NCBI RefSeq assembly: GCF_003226345.1
Contig: NZ_PDOF01000002.1
Location: 310,001 to 374,000 of the forward strand
Length of the DNA stretch: 64,000 nt
Source: Alteribacter lacisalsi
GTDB taxonomy: Bacteria > Bacillota > Bacilli > Bacillales > Salisediminibacteriaceae
Direction of reading: 5' to 3'
Shown: positions 52,331 to 60,733 of the stretch, one piece after another
Position numbering within the stretch: the stretch's first letter is position 1
How the letters are laid out: every line of letters starts with the position of its first letter
Notes under the pieces: generated by a model
Told to the model about the DNA's origin: nothing
Database searches by the model: none
What the model saw: only the letters and a program-made list of their open reading frames with translations
Translations under genes and position numbers: made by a program

Positions 52331-52484
52331 TTATCATTATGGCATATTATGTATGTTACACTAAAAAGAGTTAATTTCACTGTGAACACAATTTCAGATT
52401 AAATAGCGAACGTAAAGCAAGAATAACCGTGCCGCAGCTTCTGAGGGTGTGCTTACGTGAGAATGGATTTTAGAGGAGGTATGC

Positions 52485-52904
52485 ATGAAAATCATTTATA
52501 TTTTCAGTGTCTTACTAGTGCTAATCACTTTTAGTAACAGATCGTATAACATCGGGGATCCCGGCTTTTTTATACCAGTTATCATTGCGGCACTTGGAAT
52601 CGGCATTGCCGGCGTCTATGTATTTGGCGATAACATGAGGCTGTATACAAATTTGCATTTTGTAAGCTATATTCTTACCGTAGGGTTTGCTTTTGTGGCC
52701 GTGGTAGGCGTACATATTGAAGGGAGCAGCCGTTCTTATGGTTTTCCGGTCCAATGGTTCTTTTATTATCCTCCGACTGGCTCCGTATCTCTTAACCTAC
52801 TAGGTTTTTTATTTAACTTTTTCCTGATCTATTTTTTCCTTCGACTATTGAAGAGAACGTTACGATACTTCTCCGGGAACGTGGGGAAACAGATTTCCGT
52901 TTAG
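52485..52904 (+). CDS. Hypothetical membrane protein, 139 aa
   Basis: Four hydrophobic segments are visible, the last ending in a basic LLKRTLRYFSG tail. AGAGGAGGTATGC precedes the ATG. The segments between helices include GDPGFFIPVII and GSSRSYGFPVQWFFYY. The family is unknown. It is a single gene between repeat copies. Confidence 0.6.
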   Translation: MKIIYIFSVLLVLITFSNRSYNIGDPGFFIPVIIAALGIGIAGVYVFGDNMRLYTNLHFVSYILTVGFAFVAVVGVHIEGSSRSYGFPVQWFFYYPPTGSVSLNLLGFLFNFFLIYFFLRLLKRTLRYFSGNVGKQISV

Positions 52905-52961
52905 AAAAAATCATGCGGAAAAGCCTCGGTGAAATAAAGGTATAATAGGCAGACCATCTAT

Positions 52962-53105
52962 ATGGATATAGAACCTGAATTGGATCCGGGAATCGCGGCA
53001 GACGCAGCGAAAATAGAAAACCATGTTGTAAAAAATACGAGTCCGGGTTCCATCATTTTATTGATAGAAGTGCGTTCATAAAAACCCTCTCCAAACGCTG
53101 CAGGA
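52962..53105 (+). pseudogene. Fragment of a polysaccharide deacetylase gene
   Basis: A short frame (MDIEPELDPG, then HVVKNTSPGSIILL) matches the part of NodB-type deacetylases just before the last motif (normally GSIILLH). After a frameshift near 53075 the sequence reads HKNPLQTLQE, as expected further on. Both ends are missing. It is a remnant with no function. Confidence 0.6.
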
Positions 53106-53140
53106 ATGTGAAAATAATACCTTAAATAAGTAGAAAAAAT

Positions 53141-53203
53141 CGGGGACGGTTCTCGCGTAACATTCTAGCTATGTGCTTGAATGCAAAGTGAGAACCGTCC
53201 CCG
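53141..53203. repeat. GGGACGGTTCTC repeat, full copy
   Basis: GGGGACGGTTCTCGCGTAAC and GCAAAGTGAGAACCGTCCCC arms. It lies 34 bases before the MerR promoter. Confidence 0.8.
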
Positions 53204-53236
53204 ATTGTCTGTTTTCTGAAGTACTGTAATCATCTC

Positions 53237-53267
53237 TTGAAACTGACGTAACGTCATTTTGTATAAT
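53237..53267 (+). promoter_or_regulatory. MerR-type promoter with palindromic operator
   Basis: TTGAAA (-35) and TATAAT (-10) are 19 bases apart, the long spacer typical of MerR-activated promoters. A perfect palindrome TGACGTAACGTCA lies in the spacer at 53244-53256. It drives the merR gene that starts 23 bases downstream, so autoregulation is expected. Confidence 0.85.
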
Positions 53268-53290
53268 GCAGATGTGGGGAGGTTTTTCGC

Positions 53291-54058
53291 ATGATATCCA
53301 TTAAGGAAGTAACAAAGCAGACAGGTGTAACGGTAAGAACGCTGCGGCACTATGATCAGATTGGCTTATTGAAGCCGGCCGGCAAAACAGATGGCAGTCA
53401 CCGTTTATACGGGGAAAAAGAACTGAAGAAACTGCAGGAAATTCAGTTTATGAAATCTCTGGGATTTTCCTTAAAAAACATAGGGGAGATGCTTGCCAAC
53501 GAGGACCATGACTGGTTTAGCGGACTGCAGAGGCAGCTCAATTACATAATCAGAGAGAAAGAGAAGCTCGAACAAATGGAGAAGATGGTGACAGGATTAA
53601 TGAATCAATTGACCCTCGAAGGGAAAGTGGATGTGCTTCACATACAGCAGCTCATTCACTTTTCCCGGCAAAACAAGTTCAGGCGGGAAGCGTTTTTACA
53701 GGAGCAGTTCAAAGAGGAGAAACAAAAGCTGTTTGATCTTCTTCCCAATGTAAACAGCAGCGATCCTGACACGTTGGAATGGATCGCTTTACTGGCGCAA
53801 ATAAAGAAGCACATGACAAAAGGAGTCGAATCTGTCGAAGTCCAGCGCATCATGCGCAGAATAATGGAAAATGACGAGGAGTTATTCGCCGGGAATGAAG
53901 CGTTATCCAATGCCTTTTTTTGGGAAGTGCGCAAGTCCCAGGAAAAATCGGAGGCTGCCGGGTTGTACCCGATTGAACAGGAGGTACTGGATTTTATAAA
54001 GGAAGCAGCAGACGTGTATTTAAACAAAGAAGCAGAAAACGAGGGAGGCGGGAACTGA
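53291..54058 (+). CDS. MerR family transcriptional regulator
   Basis: The N-terminal MerR helix-turn-helix is clear: SIKEVTKQTGVTVRTLRHYDQIGLLKP and GSHRLYGEKELKKLQEIQFM. A dimerisation helix and a 150-residue C-terminal helical effector domain follow (TipA-like in length). MerR proteins untwist a 19-base spacer promoter when bound to ligand. The promoter immediately upstream has such a spacer. The gene ends three bases before a membrane-protein gene, a likely target of regulation. Confidence 0.92.
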   Translation: MISIKEVTKQTGVTVRTLRHYDQIGLLKPAGKTDGSHRLYGEKELKKLQEIQFMKSLGFSLKNIGEMLANEDHDWFSGLQRQLNYIIREKEKLEQMEKMVTGLMNQLTLEGKVDVLHIQQLIHFSRQNKFRREAFLQEQFKEEKQKLFDLLPNVNSSDPDTLEWIALLAQIKKHMTKGVESVEVQRIMRRIMENDEELFAGNEALSNAFFWEVRKSQEKSEAAGLYPIEQEVLDFIKEAADVYLNKEAENEGGGN

Positions 54059-54060
54059 AA

Positions 54061-54696
54061 ATGGGTTTTTTACTTGAATATCAATGGGAGATTTTCATTT
54101 TTGCAGAAATTATATCCGTACTGGCCCTCCTGCTCTTTGGATTTTTTCGCTATTTTTTAATGAAAAAGAAGGTGGGCCTCCTTTTTATCTTTGCTTTCCT
54201 TGCGCTTGTATTATTGGAAGCAGTCTTAGGGTTCATCATCTATGACCATACAGGAGAATTTTCCACCTTCCAGCTCGTCATTACCATCTTCGTTCTCTAC
54301 GCCTTCACGTTTGGCATCGTTGATTTCCTTCGACTGGACCGCTGGATGCGGCAAAAAATCGGGAAATGGCGCGGGGTTGAGCTCTTAAGCGAAAAAGACT
54401 ATGAGAGGATAAAAAGAAATAATGATCCCAGGCATAAAGCAAAAAAGTATCGTAGGAGTTCAGCCATCCACCTTGTTATTTTCTTAACGGCACAAGTCAT
54501 CTTCTGGTCCATGGGAACCGGGAGTCTTCAGGAAATGATCGGATATGCGACAGATTTTTCATGGGTAGAAGCTGGAACTGCCGAACATTCGCCATACCCC
54601 AATGAGACCCTTTACTCCATTGGGATGATCTGGTGCGTTGTTTTCATTGTGGACTTGATCTATTCTTGGTCCTACACGTTCTTTCCGGCTAAGTAA
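54061..54696 (+). CDS. Integral membrane protein co-transcribed with MerR
   Basis: The 211-residue protein has about five hydrophobic segments (residues 10-30, 38-60, 70-92, 137-155 and 185-203). A basic cytosolic loop (DPRHKAKKYRRSS) lies before the fourth. The ATG lies three bases after the merR stop, and GGAGGCGGGAAC overlaps the regulator's end. Transport or stress-membrane roles are possible; the family is not recognised. The operon suggests it responds to the MerR ligand. Confidence 0.65.
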   Translation: MGFLLEYQWEIFIFAEIISVLALLLFGFFRYFLMKKKVGLLFIFAFLALVLLEAVLGFIIYDHTGEFSTFQLVITIFVLYAFTFGIVDFLRLDRWMRQKIGKWRGVELLSEKDYERIKRNNDPRHKAKKYRRSSAIHLVIFLTAQVIFWSMGTGSLQEMIGYATDFSWVEAGTAEHSPYPNETLYSIGMIWCVVFIVDLIYSWSYTFFPAK

Positions 54697-54887
54697 AGGC
54701 TGAAGGGCTATTGTGTTGCGTAAGCACCGTCCCCACTTCATAAAGAAATAGTCAGTTCTTATTCCCTATTTGACCAATTTAATGGAGGATGGGGAGGAAA
54801 CTTTTGAACGGAAGTCGAAGCTGTTTTATCGAATACAACTTTGATATCGGATTTTTTAAAAGGGCATTCACATAAGGAGATAAAACT

Positions 54888-55340
54888 ATGGCAAAAAACA
54901 AGTTATTAAGAATGGACAATGTCGCCATCGTTGTAGAATCCCTTGATGACGCAATTTCTTTTTTTGAGGAGATTGGCTTGAACCTCGAAGGGCGAGCCAT
55001 TGTCGATGGTGAATGGGCTGGTCACGTAACCGGTCTGGGTTCTCAGTGCGCAGAGATTGCTATGATGGTCACCCCGGATGGCCACAGCCGACTTGAACTT
55101 TTGCGATTTCTCAACCCACCTGCTATTTCAGATCACCGGACTGCTCCTGTAAACGCTCTCGGATATCTACGCGTCATGTTCACCGTTGAAGACATTGACG
55201 AAATGGTTACCAGGCTCACAAAGTATGGTGCTCGGCTCGTTGGAGAAGTGGTTCAGTACGGGGACTCATATCGGCTCTGCTACATTCGCGGTACCGAAGG
55301 GCTTTTAATCGGTTTGGCGGAACAACTCGGTAACAAATAG
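54888..55340 (+). CDS. VOC superfamily protein
   Basis: The 150-residue protein has LLRMDNVAIVVESLDDAISFFEEIGL at the start and SRLELLRFLNP in the first half. YLRVMFTVEDIDEMVTRLTKYGARL and GLLIGLAEQL lie in the second. His/Glu metal ligands of glyoxalase-like folds are plausible. AAGGAGATAAAACT precedes the ATG. The substrate is unknown. Confidence 0.87.
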   Translation: MAKNKLLRMDNVAIVVESLDDAISFFEEIGLNLEGRAIVDGEWAGHVTGLGSQCAEIAMMVTPDGHSRLELLRFLNPPAISDHRTAPVNALGYLRVMFTVEDIDEMVTRLTKYGARLVGEVVQYGDSYRLCYIRGTEGLLIGLAEQLGNK

Positions 55341-55416
55341 GTAAGTGACATTTTATAAGAAGCCTTTACTGCCAAATCCATTACTGAAGTAAAAATTGAC
55401 ACAGAAAAGCAGTTTG

Positions 55417-55514
55417 AAAGTAACGGGAAGAATTCGAATACGTCATATTGGTATTGTTAGGTAAAGAAAGGATTGTGAAGGTTTCTACTTAAACTGACTG
55501 GGAGAAAAGTTGAG
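55417..55514 (+). repeat. Stem-loop repeat family, distant copy
   Basis: GTAACGGGAAG, then TATTGGTATTGTTAGGTAAA, GATTGTGAAGG and TACTTAAACTGACTGGGAG followed by AAGTTGAG. The order (promoter-like TA-rich block, GTGAAGG, TACTTAAAC, hairpin) parallels junction copy 3 at 41541-41618. It lies upstream of the next gene. Confidence 0.55.
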
Positions 55515-55536
55515 AAAGAAAAAGGGGTGATTATAA

Positions 55537-55932
55537 TTGAAAAGGGCAGTTCGTGAAGATGCGTTAGTACAATTGGAATTTCTAATAGGTAAATGGGAAG
55601 TGAAATTAAGTTCCCCACAAAAACACACACAATCTATTTTTGGAGAAACGACATTTGACTGGATGGAGAAAGAGCAGTTTATCGTTCAGCGAACTCTTAT
55701 GAATAAACCTCAATTCCCAAGATCAAGAGGTGTAACTCCTCTATATAATATGAGTCTTGAAGATAATGTCAGGAAATTATGGAGGGATACATCAGATTTT
55801 TCACCACTGGAATTCAGGCAGCGGTTTACTGGGGAAGTTAATGAGTCAAAAGACACCATACGCAGTGCTTGGGAAAAATCATTTCACGGCTTAGACTGGG
55901 AGTACGATTTTGAACTCAATATAAAAAGATGA
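55537..55932 (+). CDS. DUF1579-like protein with an internal deletion
   Basis: A TTG start follows AAGGGGTGAT. The protein (131 aa) begins with a DUF1579-like pattern (LEFLIGKWEVKLSS, FDWMEKEQFIVQRT). It continues with a SRGVTPLYNMSLEDNVRKLWRDTSDFS block and ends SWE-like with GLDWEYDFELNIKR. Between PQFPRS and RGVTPLY the family normally has about 25 more residues (the YxxD and tyrosine-rich strand). An in-frame deletion there would break the beta-barrel. Function is unknown and possibly lost. Confidence 0.65.
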   Translation: MKRAVREDALVQLEFLIGKWEVKLSSPQKHTQSIFGETTFDWMEKEQFIVQRTLMNKPQFPRSRGVTPLYNMSLEDNVRKLWRDTSDFSPLEFRQRFTGEVNESKDTIRSAWEKSFHGLDWEYDFELNIKR

Positions 55933-55934
55933 TC

Positions 55935-55960
55935 TAGATAACGGGAAGCTTGCCACTCCT
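55935..55960 (+). repeat. Stem-loop repeat family, core only
   Basis: GATAACGGGAAGCTTGCC; only the TAACGGGAAG core of the family is recognisable. A second core (GTAACGGGAGGGAAG) at 56046-56060 is just upstream of the next gene and includes its ribosome site. Confidence 0.35.
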
Positions 55961-56065
55961 CTTAGAGACTGACGTGGAGAAAAGATTTATATCTTACTAA
56001 ATTTACCGGGCAAATGAAAGATAAAGAAACAGGAGGCTTTTATTAGTAACGGGAGGGAAGCCGAG

Positions 56066-56617
56066 ATGAAAAAAACAGTTTTATTTATTCACAGCGGCGG
56101 TCCACAGGGCCGGCGAGAAGGAAGCAGTGATCTGGCAGCGTATCTGGAACGAAGACTCGAAACACGATTTAACGTTGTTTGCCCAAAGATGCCTAATCCG
56201 GAAAACCCCGAGTATATCCGATGGAAGGATCAGCTCGAAAATGAATGGAATAAGCTGAACGGCGATGTGATTTTAGTTGGTCATTCTTTGGGTGGAACTG
56301 TGTTATTAAAGTACCTTTCAGAGGAATCACCCAATCTTACTATTAGTGGTTTGTTTATCATCGCTTCACCTTACTGGGGGTTGGATGAAGAGTGGCAGCG
56401 GAAGGATTTTATTCTGCAGCCTGATTTCCAGGACAGCCTGCCCGCAATCCCCGATCTGTTTTTATACCACAGCCGGGACGAGGTGATTGTCCCATTTAAA
56501 CATCATGAAATCTATTCGGAAAAGCTTCCACAGGCATCCCTGCGGCCACTTGAAGGTAATCAGCATTTATTTCATAACGGTTTACCGATACTGGCGGAGG
56601 ATATAGAGAGATTGTAA
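56066..56617 (+). CDS. Alpha/beta hydrolase (RBBP9/YdeN-like)
   Basis: The 183-residue protein starts KKTVLFIHSGGPQG and has the nucleophile elbow VGHSLGGT (Ser at about residue 73). The acid is in LFLYHSRDEVIV, and the catalytic His is in EGNQHLFHNG. This is a complete short serine-hydrolase of the RBBP9 type, acting on an ester or thioester of unknown identity. GGGAGGGAAGCCGAG precedes the ATG. Confidence 0.9.
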   Translation: MKKTVLFIHSGGPQGRREGSSDLAAYLERRLETRFNVVCPKMPNPENPEYIRWKDQLENEWNKLNGDVILVGHSLGGTVLLKYLSEESPNLTISGLFIIASPYWGLDEEWQRKDFILQPDFQDSLPAIPDLFLYHSRDEVIVPFKHHEIYSEKLPQASLRPLEGNQHLFHNGLPILAEDIERL

Positions 56618-56635
56618 GGAATTTGATAGATAAAG

Positions 56636-56707
56636 CGGGGGCGGTTCTCACTTCGCTTTTCCGGCTGACACGCCGTTTTGACAAGTGAGAAACAAGAACC
56701 GTTCCCA
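56636..56707. repeat. GGGACGGTTCTC repeat, variant copy
   Basis: GGGGGCGGTTCTCACTTC and AAGTGAGAAACAAGAACCG arms. The second arm carries an AACAAG insertion. It lies between two convergent genes. Confidence 0.7.
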
Positions 56708-56711
56708 TTTT

Positions 56712-57872
56712 TTACCCGCGTTCTTCGATTTGATCCTGATATCTCCTCCGCTTCATTTTTTCAGCCATATGAAAGTGGTGAACTGCAGGTTTGATTTGGC
56801 GAAGCACAAACACGAGAATCAGCGCCACTATCGAGCCGATCAGAAAGGGGGCAATTCCTGCCAGGGAATCCTCAGACAGCCCCGGCTTTGTTACGGAAGC
56901 AAGCAGCAGGGCCCCTGTAAGAAAGAAAAGGCCGAGCCTGACAAGGGTCGCTTTTCTGAGAGCATAGCCGTAAACAGTGTAGCCGGTCAGGAGAATAATC
57001 AGGCCTGCAATCATCCCCGGTACCGTATGGAATACATCGGACTCGTAAGTTGTATAACCCAGCCCCATTTCAATGAAAAACACAGCCAGAAACAGCACAA
57101 TTGTGGCAATCAGGACCTGCCATGCCTTCAATGGGAAACGGACAACAGACGCGAAGTCATATTCGTTTGCTGTTTTCTCAGGGTGGTACGTGTGCCCCCG
57201 ATGCCCCCGGCTGTTAAAATAAAGATGATTCTTATTCACAGATCCATCAAACGTATACGGCTCTTTATAAATGCCGTTGTCATAGAGTTTATCTCCATCC
57301 CCCCGGGTGATCAGGGTGTTGATTCTTTCGTCCGAGCTGTACATTGGAATCCCCGTTTTCTGTGCCAGGGTGAGCCAGGCGTCTGCATCCTCCTTTGTCT
57401 GAAAAGTCATGAGGTGAAGGGGGGATTTCCCTTCGTCCGTCCTTCTCATCAGTATGGCCGGGATATCATAATACGTCGTTCTGCTGTTTTTCCCGGTGTT
57501 CACCTTGGTTACTTCGTAAGGAGCAAGGAGTATGGATTTAATCGTACGGAAAGGAATTTCATGGACGCTCACAGGCTGATTTCCCCCTTTTCTCCGCTTT
57601 GCCTCCCAGAATACATGTTTCTTAACGTCAATGCCAAACTCATAGTAAATATCAAGGTTATCCAGTGTTCCTCTTATTTTGATCCCGAGAAACAAAGATA
57701 ATGCAGCCAGCAGACAAAGAAAGACGTAAGCGATGACGTCGCCAATTATAATGGCGCCATACAAAGCTCCTACAGCGGATCCAATCAGTATAATTGAGGT
57801 AATGTTGATAAGGGTGGGGTCCCATCTGTCCAGTTTTTCCCTTTTCGTATCATGTGTTTTTCCTTGTGGCAT
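56712..57872 (-). CDS. Hypothetical membrane protein, 386 aa
   Basis: The ATG at 57872 follows GGGAGATTACG; the frame extends to 57962 without a ribosome site. Two hydrophobic segments lie near the start (IILIGSAVGALYG and VFLCLLAALSLFLG). They are followed by a soluble region of about 150 residues, then four more hydrophobic segments and a basic tail (EKMKRRRYQDQ). The soluble part has a PH-like look (IYYEFGIDVKKHVFWEAKRR, IPFRTIKSILLAPYEVTKV). The family is not recognised. It is followed downstream by a repeat copy. Confidence 0.65.
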   Translation of the reverse strand: MPQGKTHDTKREKLDRWDPTLINITSIILIGSAVGALYGAIIIGDVIAYVFLCLLAALSLFLGIKIRGTLDNLDIYYEFGIDVKKHVFWEAKRRKGGNQPVSVHEIPFRTIKSILLAPYEVTKVNTGKNSRTTYYDIPAILMRRTDEGKSPLHLMTFQTKEDADAWLTLAQKTGIPMYSSDERINTLITRGDGDKLYDNGIYKEPYTFDGSVNKNHLYFNSRGHRGHTYHPEKTANEYDFASVVRFPLKAWQVLIATIVLFLAVFFIEMGLGYTTYESDVFHTVPGMIAGLIILLTGYTVYGYALRKATLVRLGLFFLTGALLLASVTKPGLSEDSLAGIAPFLIGSIVALILVFVLRQIKPAVHHFHMAEKMKRRRYQDQIEERG

Positions 57873-58041
57873 CGTAATCTCCCGTTCTTTTTTTCTATCG
57901 ACTGCCCCTGGTTTGAGGACAGTCACATTTTTACTACGTATGAGTCCAACTGAAAGATTCATGATTTCTTACATTTTGATAAGCAGTGAAGTTGTAAGGG
58001 GACTGATACCCGGAAAAAACACAACATCTTTCCGGAAAAAC

Positions 58042-58713
58042 CTAATAAAAGGATAACACCTCGTCTTCCGCCAACGGGACAAGCCACTCATCAGCCACAG
58101 AAAATTGCACTTCTTTTCCTTCATAAAGAAAGTGAACGTCCCACATTCCGGTTACGACAAACGTGATTTCTCTCGTTTCTTCATCAAAGTCGGCGGAAAT
58201 CTGGGATTCTTCGAAATGCATGCCGCCGTGGCCGTCCCTGAAGGCACCTAGTTGACTGATCTGTATGGACTCCGGATTTATTTCTTCAAATTCCTCTTCT
58301 ATTACTTCCATGATGCCCACTTCTTCTATTTCATAAGCGAATGCCACCACCCGGCTTATTGGCATAAAGCCATCAGCCGTTGCTTCTGTTTCGGATTCCA
58401 ATTTCACAGAATGAGTCCCGCCGGTTGTTTCTCCTGATACCGGCTCCATTAATTCTGGCTCGATGGAGAAATCCCCATCCTGCATGGAGGCTTCATCTGT
58501 TACGAATTCGTGCAGGTACTCGAATAACTGCTCCGCATACTCGTAGGTGAATTCAGGTATGGTGCCTTCAAGATCCTCATGAGCATCTGTAACCAGAATG
58601 GAAACACCCACCTCATACTGTTCAGCCAGTTCCTCCATATCTTCTTCAGGTGAATTCTGACACGCCGTGAGAAGAGCGACGGGAAGAAAAAGCGGTATGA
58701 TGTATCTCTTCAT
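58042..58713 (-). CDS. Putative lipoprotein, 223 aa
   Basis: The start at 58713 gives a signal peptide MKRYIIPLFLPVALLTAC with a lipobox (LLTAC), so it should be a lipid-anchored surface protein. An in-frame ATG four codons upstream lacks spacing to its AAAGG. The mature part is very acidic (SPEEDMEELAEQYEVGVSIL), with repeated EE stretches. It ends in a beta-rich segment (VHFLYEGKEVQFSVADEWL). I recognise no family. It is a single gene. Confidence 0.75.
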   Translation of the reverse strand: MKRYIIPLFLPVALLTACQNSPEEDMEELAEQYEVGVSILVTDAHEDLEGTIPEFTYEYAEQLFEYLHEFVTDEASMQDGDFSIEPELMEPVSGETTGGTHSVKLESETEATADGFMPISRVVAFAYEIEEVGIMEVIEEEFEEINPESIQISQLGAFRDGHGGMHFEESQISADFDEETREITFVVTGMWDVHFLYEGKEVQFSVADEWLVPLAEDEVLSFY

Positions 58714-58946
58714 CCTTTCAGCCATCCTTTCTTTATCTCACCCAGTCTTGAAAACGTTATACAAATAATACTATTTTTTCCAACTTTCTCATTATGCTTC
58801 GATTACCCTCTCGCAAGGGAGTGCAAACAAAGAAAATCTTCTTCAGTTTTCAATACGCACGCGGATATTAAGGGAATATATGGGTGTGTTGAACTGGTCA
58901 AAGGATGAAAGCTTAACGAAATTGCGGAGGTTTCAAAATGCGAATC

Positions 58947-59000
58947 GAGGACGGTTCCCGATTCGCATTTCAGGCAGGAAAGGGTGTTTTGCAAATGGAG
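58947..59000. repeat. GGGACGGTTCTC repeat, diverged copy
   Basis: GAGGACGGTTCCCGATTCGC with only a weak second arm (GCAAATGGAGAG). It lies in the 400-base gap between the lipoprotein and tetR genes, which otherwise holds nothing I can name. Confidence 0.65.
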
Positions 59001-59114
59001 AGTATTTTTACAGAATATAAAAGGAGTTTATTCAGCACTTTAGTATCTTATTTATAAGTAAAAGAGCCTAGACCCAAGCCCTTTATTGTGTTGCTGTTTT
59101 GCACCACTTCGCAA

Positions 59115-59687
59115 TCACTCTCTCAAGCCCATCAGTTTCCCTATCACACCATCACTCGAAAGTTCTCCAAGCAGCGCTGTTAAGTCTTCAATAGAAGGAG
59201 CGTTTTCCTGGTTGAACCAATAGCTTAAAATCCCGATCATCGCAGATAGCGCATATTCCAATGTGTAGTCGAGCTCAATGCCGTCTTTTGCTCCCTGTAC
59301 GACAAGGGTTTCTTTCATCAGGGGCTTAATGCTGGCTTTGATTCTTCTTTGAAAGGCCGGATCTCCGTGGTCTCCAAGCAGGACGGCAAGATACTGACTG
59401 TGGTCGGAATACAAGCGGACCAGTGCTTCAAGAGGAAATGGGTCGCCTGAAGAAGAAAGCTGCTGCATCGGCATTTCCTGCAGCTTGGAAATTAAATTGT
59501 TTTCCAATTGCTCTAACACGTCATACACATCCGTAAAGTACTCGTAAAAGGTGGACCGATTATAGCCCGCTTTCTTTGTAATTTCTTTAATCGTTATTTT
59601 TTCGATTCGCTTTGTGATATAAAACTGCCAGAAAGCATCAGTTAAATTTTGTCTCGTTTGAGCGGTAATCGCTGGATTCTTTTTCAT
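59115..59687 (-). CDS. TetR family transcriptional regulator
   Basis: The N-terminal TetR helix-turn-helix is clear: LTDAFWQFYITKRIEKITIKEITKKAGYNRSTFYEYF. A ligand-binding domain of about 140 residues follows. The gene is divergent from an ABC transporter pair across a 137-base region with two CGACA/TGTCG inverted repeats, so it is almost certainly the transporter's repressor. TetR proteins of this kind leave DNA when they bind a drug or metabolite. Confidence 0.92.
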   Translation of the reverse strand: MKKNPAITAQTRQNLTDAFWQFYITKRIEKITIKEITKKAGYNRSTFYEYFTDVYDVLEQLENNLISKLQEMPMQQLSSSGDPFPLEALVRLYSDHSQYLAVLLGDHGDPAFQRRIKASIKPLMKETLVVQGAKDGIELDYTLEYALSAMIGILSYWFNQENAPSIEDLTALLGELSSDGVIGKLMGLRE

Positions 59688-59717
59688 AACTCTTCCTCCT
59701 GTGGGGTGTCGCAGAAT

Positions 59718-59793
59718 CCGACAATAGCGTCAAACTGTCGGTTGATTGGGATGTGCGTACACCATATGCTTAGATCATACGACATATTGTCGG
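59718..59793. promoter_or_regulatory. Two TetR operator candidates
   Basis: CCGACA (59718-59723) and TGTCGG (59736-59741) form a 12-base-spaced inverted repeat close to the tetR start. CGACATATTGTCG (59780-59792) is a compact palindrome of the same half-sites, 32 bases before the ABC transporter start. Each lies on the promoter side of its gene. Confidence 0.7.
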
Positions 59794-59824
59794 ATAATCA
59801 AAAAGAAATGGTTGGTGATGATAG

Positions 59825-60733
59825 ATGACAGCGATAAACATCCAGAATCTTACCAAGGATTACGGAAATCATAAGGGAATTTTTGATGTTTCGTTTCAAA
59901 TAGAAGAAGGAGAGGTAGTTGGCTTTCTCGGTCCAAACGGGGCGGGGAAGACGACAACGATTCGCCATCTGTTGGGATTCAGTAAACCGCAAAGCGGAAC
60001 GGCTGCTGTTTTACAGTTGAATTGCTGGAATGAGTCCAAAGAAATTCAAAAGCATTTAGGTTATCTGCCTGCAGAGATGGCCTTTCCGGAAAACATGACA
60101 GGCACGCAGCTTATTCAGCATACCGCGAAAATGCGAGGTCTCCGTGACCTGAAAAGGTCTCAACAGTTAATAGAGATGTTCAACCTTGATTCTTCAGCAC
60201 CCATTAAGCGAATGTCGAAGGGGATGAAGCAAAAAGTTGGAATCGTTTGTGCCTTTATGCACGATCCTAAAGTTCTCATTCTAGATGAACCAACAACAGG
60301 ACTTGATCCTTTGATGCAATCGGTCTTTGTTCAGCTTATTCGCGAGGAAAAGCAAAAGGGGAAAAGCATCCTCATGTCGTCTCATTTATTTGAAGAAATC
60401 GAGGGGACCTGCGACCGGATTGCCATGATTAAGCAGGGGAAAATCATCTCAGTCATAAAGGCGCAGGAATTTAACAACGTTGAGAAGACCACATTCAAAG
60501 TAACGTTTCAAAATCCTGAAGACTTCCAATCAATTCAGCACGATATTTTCAAGATTTCAGAGATTCACAAGGAAGGCTTGCAGCTCGTGATCGAAATAAA
60601 AGATACCCAACTAAACGATCTGATCCGTGCACTGGCTGCTAAAAATGTGATTTCCATTCGTGAAATGAAATACTCACTGGAAGATAATTTTATGAATTTT
60701 TACAGAGGGGAGAATCACGACCATGTTCAATAA
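59825..60733 (+). CDS. ABC transporter ATP-binding protein
   Basis: The ATPase has Walker [10 protein letters not shown] (about residue 37), the Q-loop region, a signature MSKGMKQK (an SKGM variant of SGGQ) and Walker [14 protein letters not shown]. The H-loop is in MSSHLFEE. It is 302 residues, as for drug- or bacteriocin-resistance exporters of the BcrA type. It overlaps the permease by 11 bases. With the TetR-controlled promoter, a self-protection or efflux role is likely. Confidence 0.93.
   Translation: MTAINIQNLTKDYGNHKGIFDVSFQIEEGEVVGFLGPNGAGKTTTIRHLLGFSKPQSGTAAVLQLNCWNESKEIQKHLGYLPAEMAFPENMTGTQLIQHTAKMRGLRDLKRSQQLIEMFNLDSSAPIKRMSKGMKQKVGIVCAFMHDPKVLILDEPTTGLDPLMQSVFVQLIREEKQKGKSILMSSHLFEEIEGTCDRIAMIKQGKIISVIKAQEFNNVEKTTFKVTFQNPEDFQSIQHDIFKISEIHKEGLQLVIEIKDTQLNDLIRALAAKNVISIREMKYSLEDNFMNFYRGENHDHVQ

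Noticed and set aside
56685-57701. 338-codon plus-strand frame opposite the membrane protein at 56712-57872
   Set aside because: It starts inside a GGGACGGTTCTC repeat, and its composition (His, Gln and Cys scattered) looks antisense. The minus-strand gene has a ribosome site and membrane segments.
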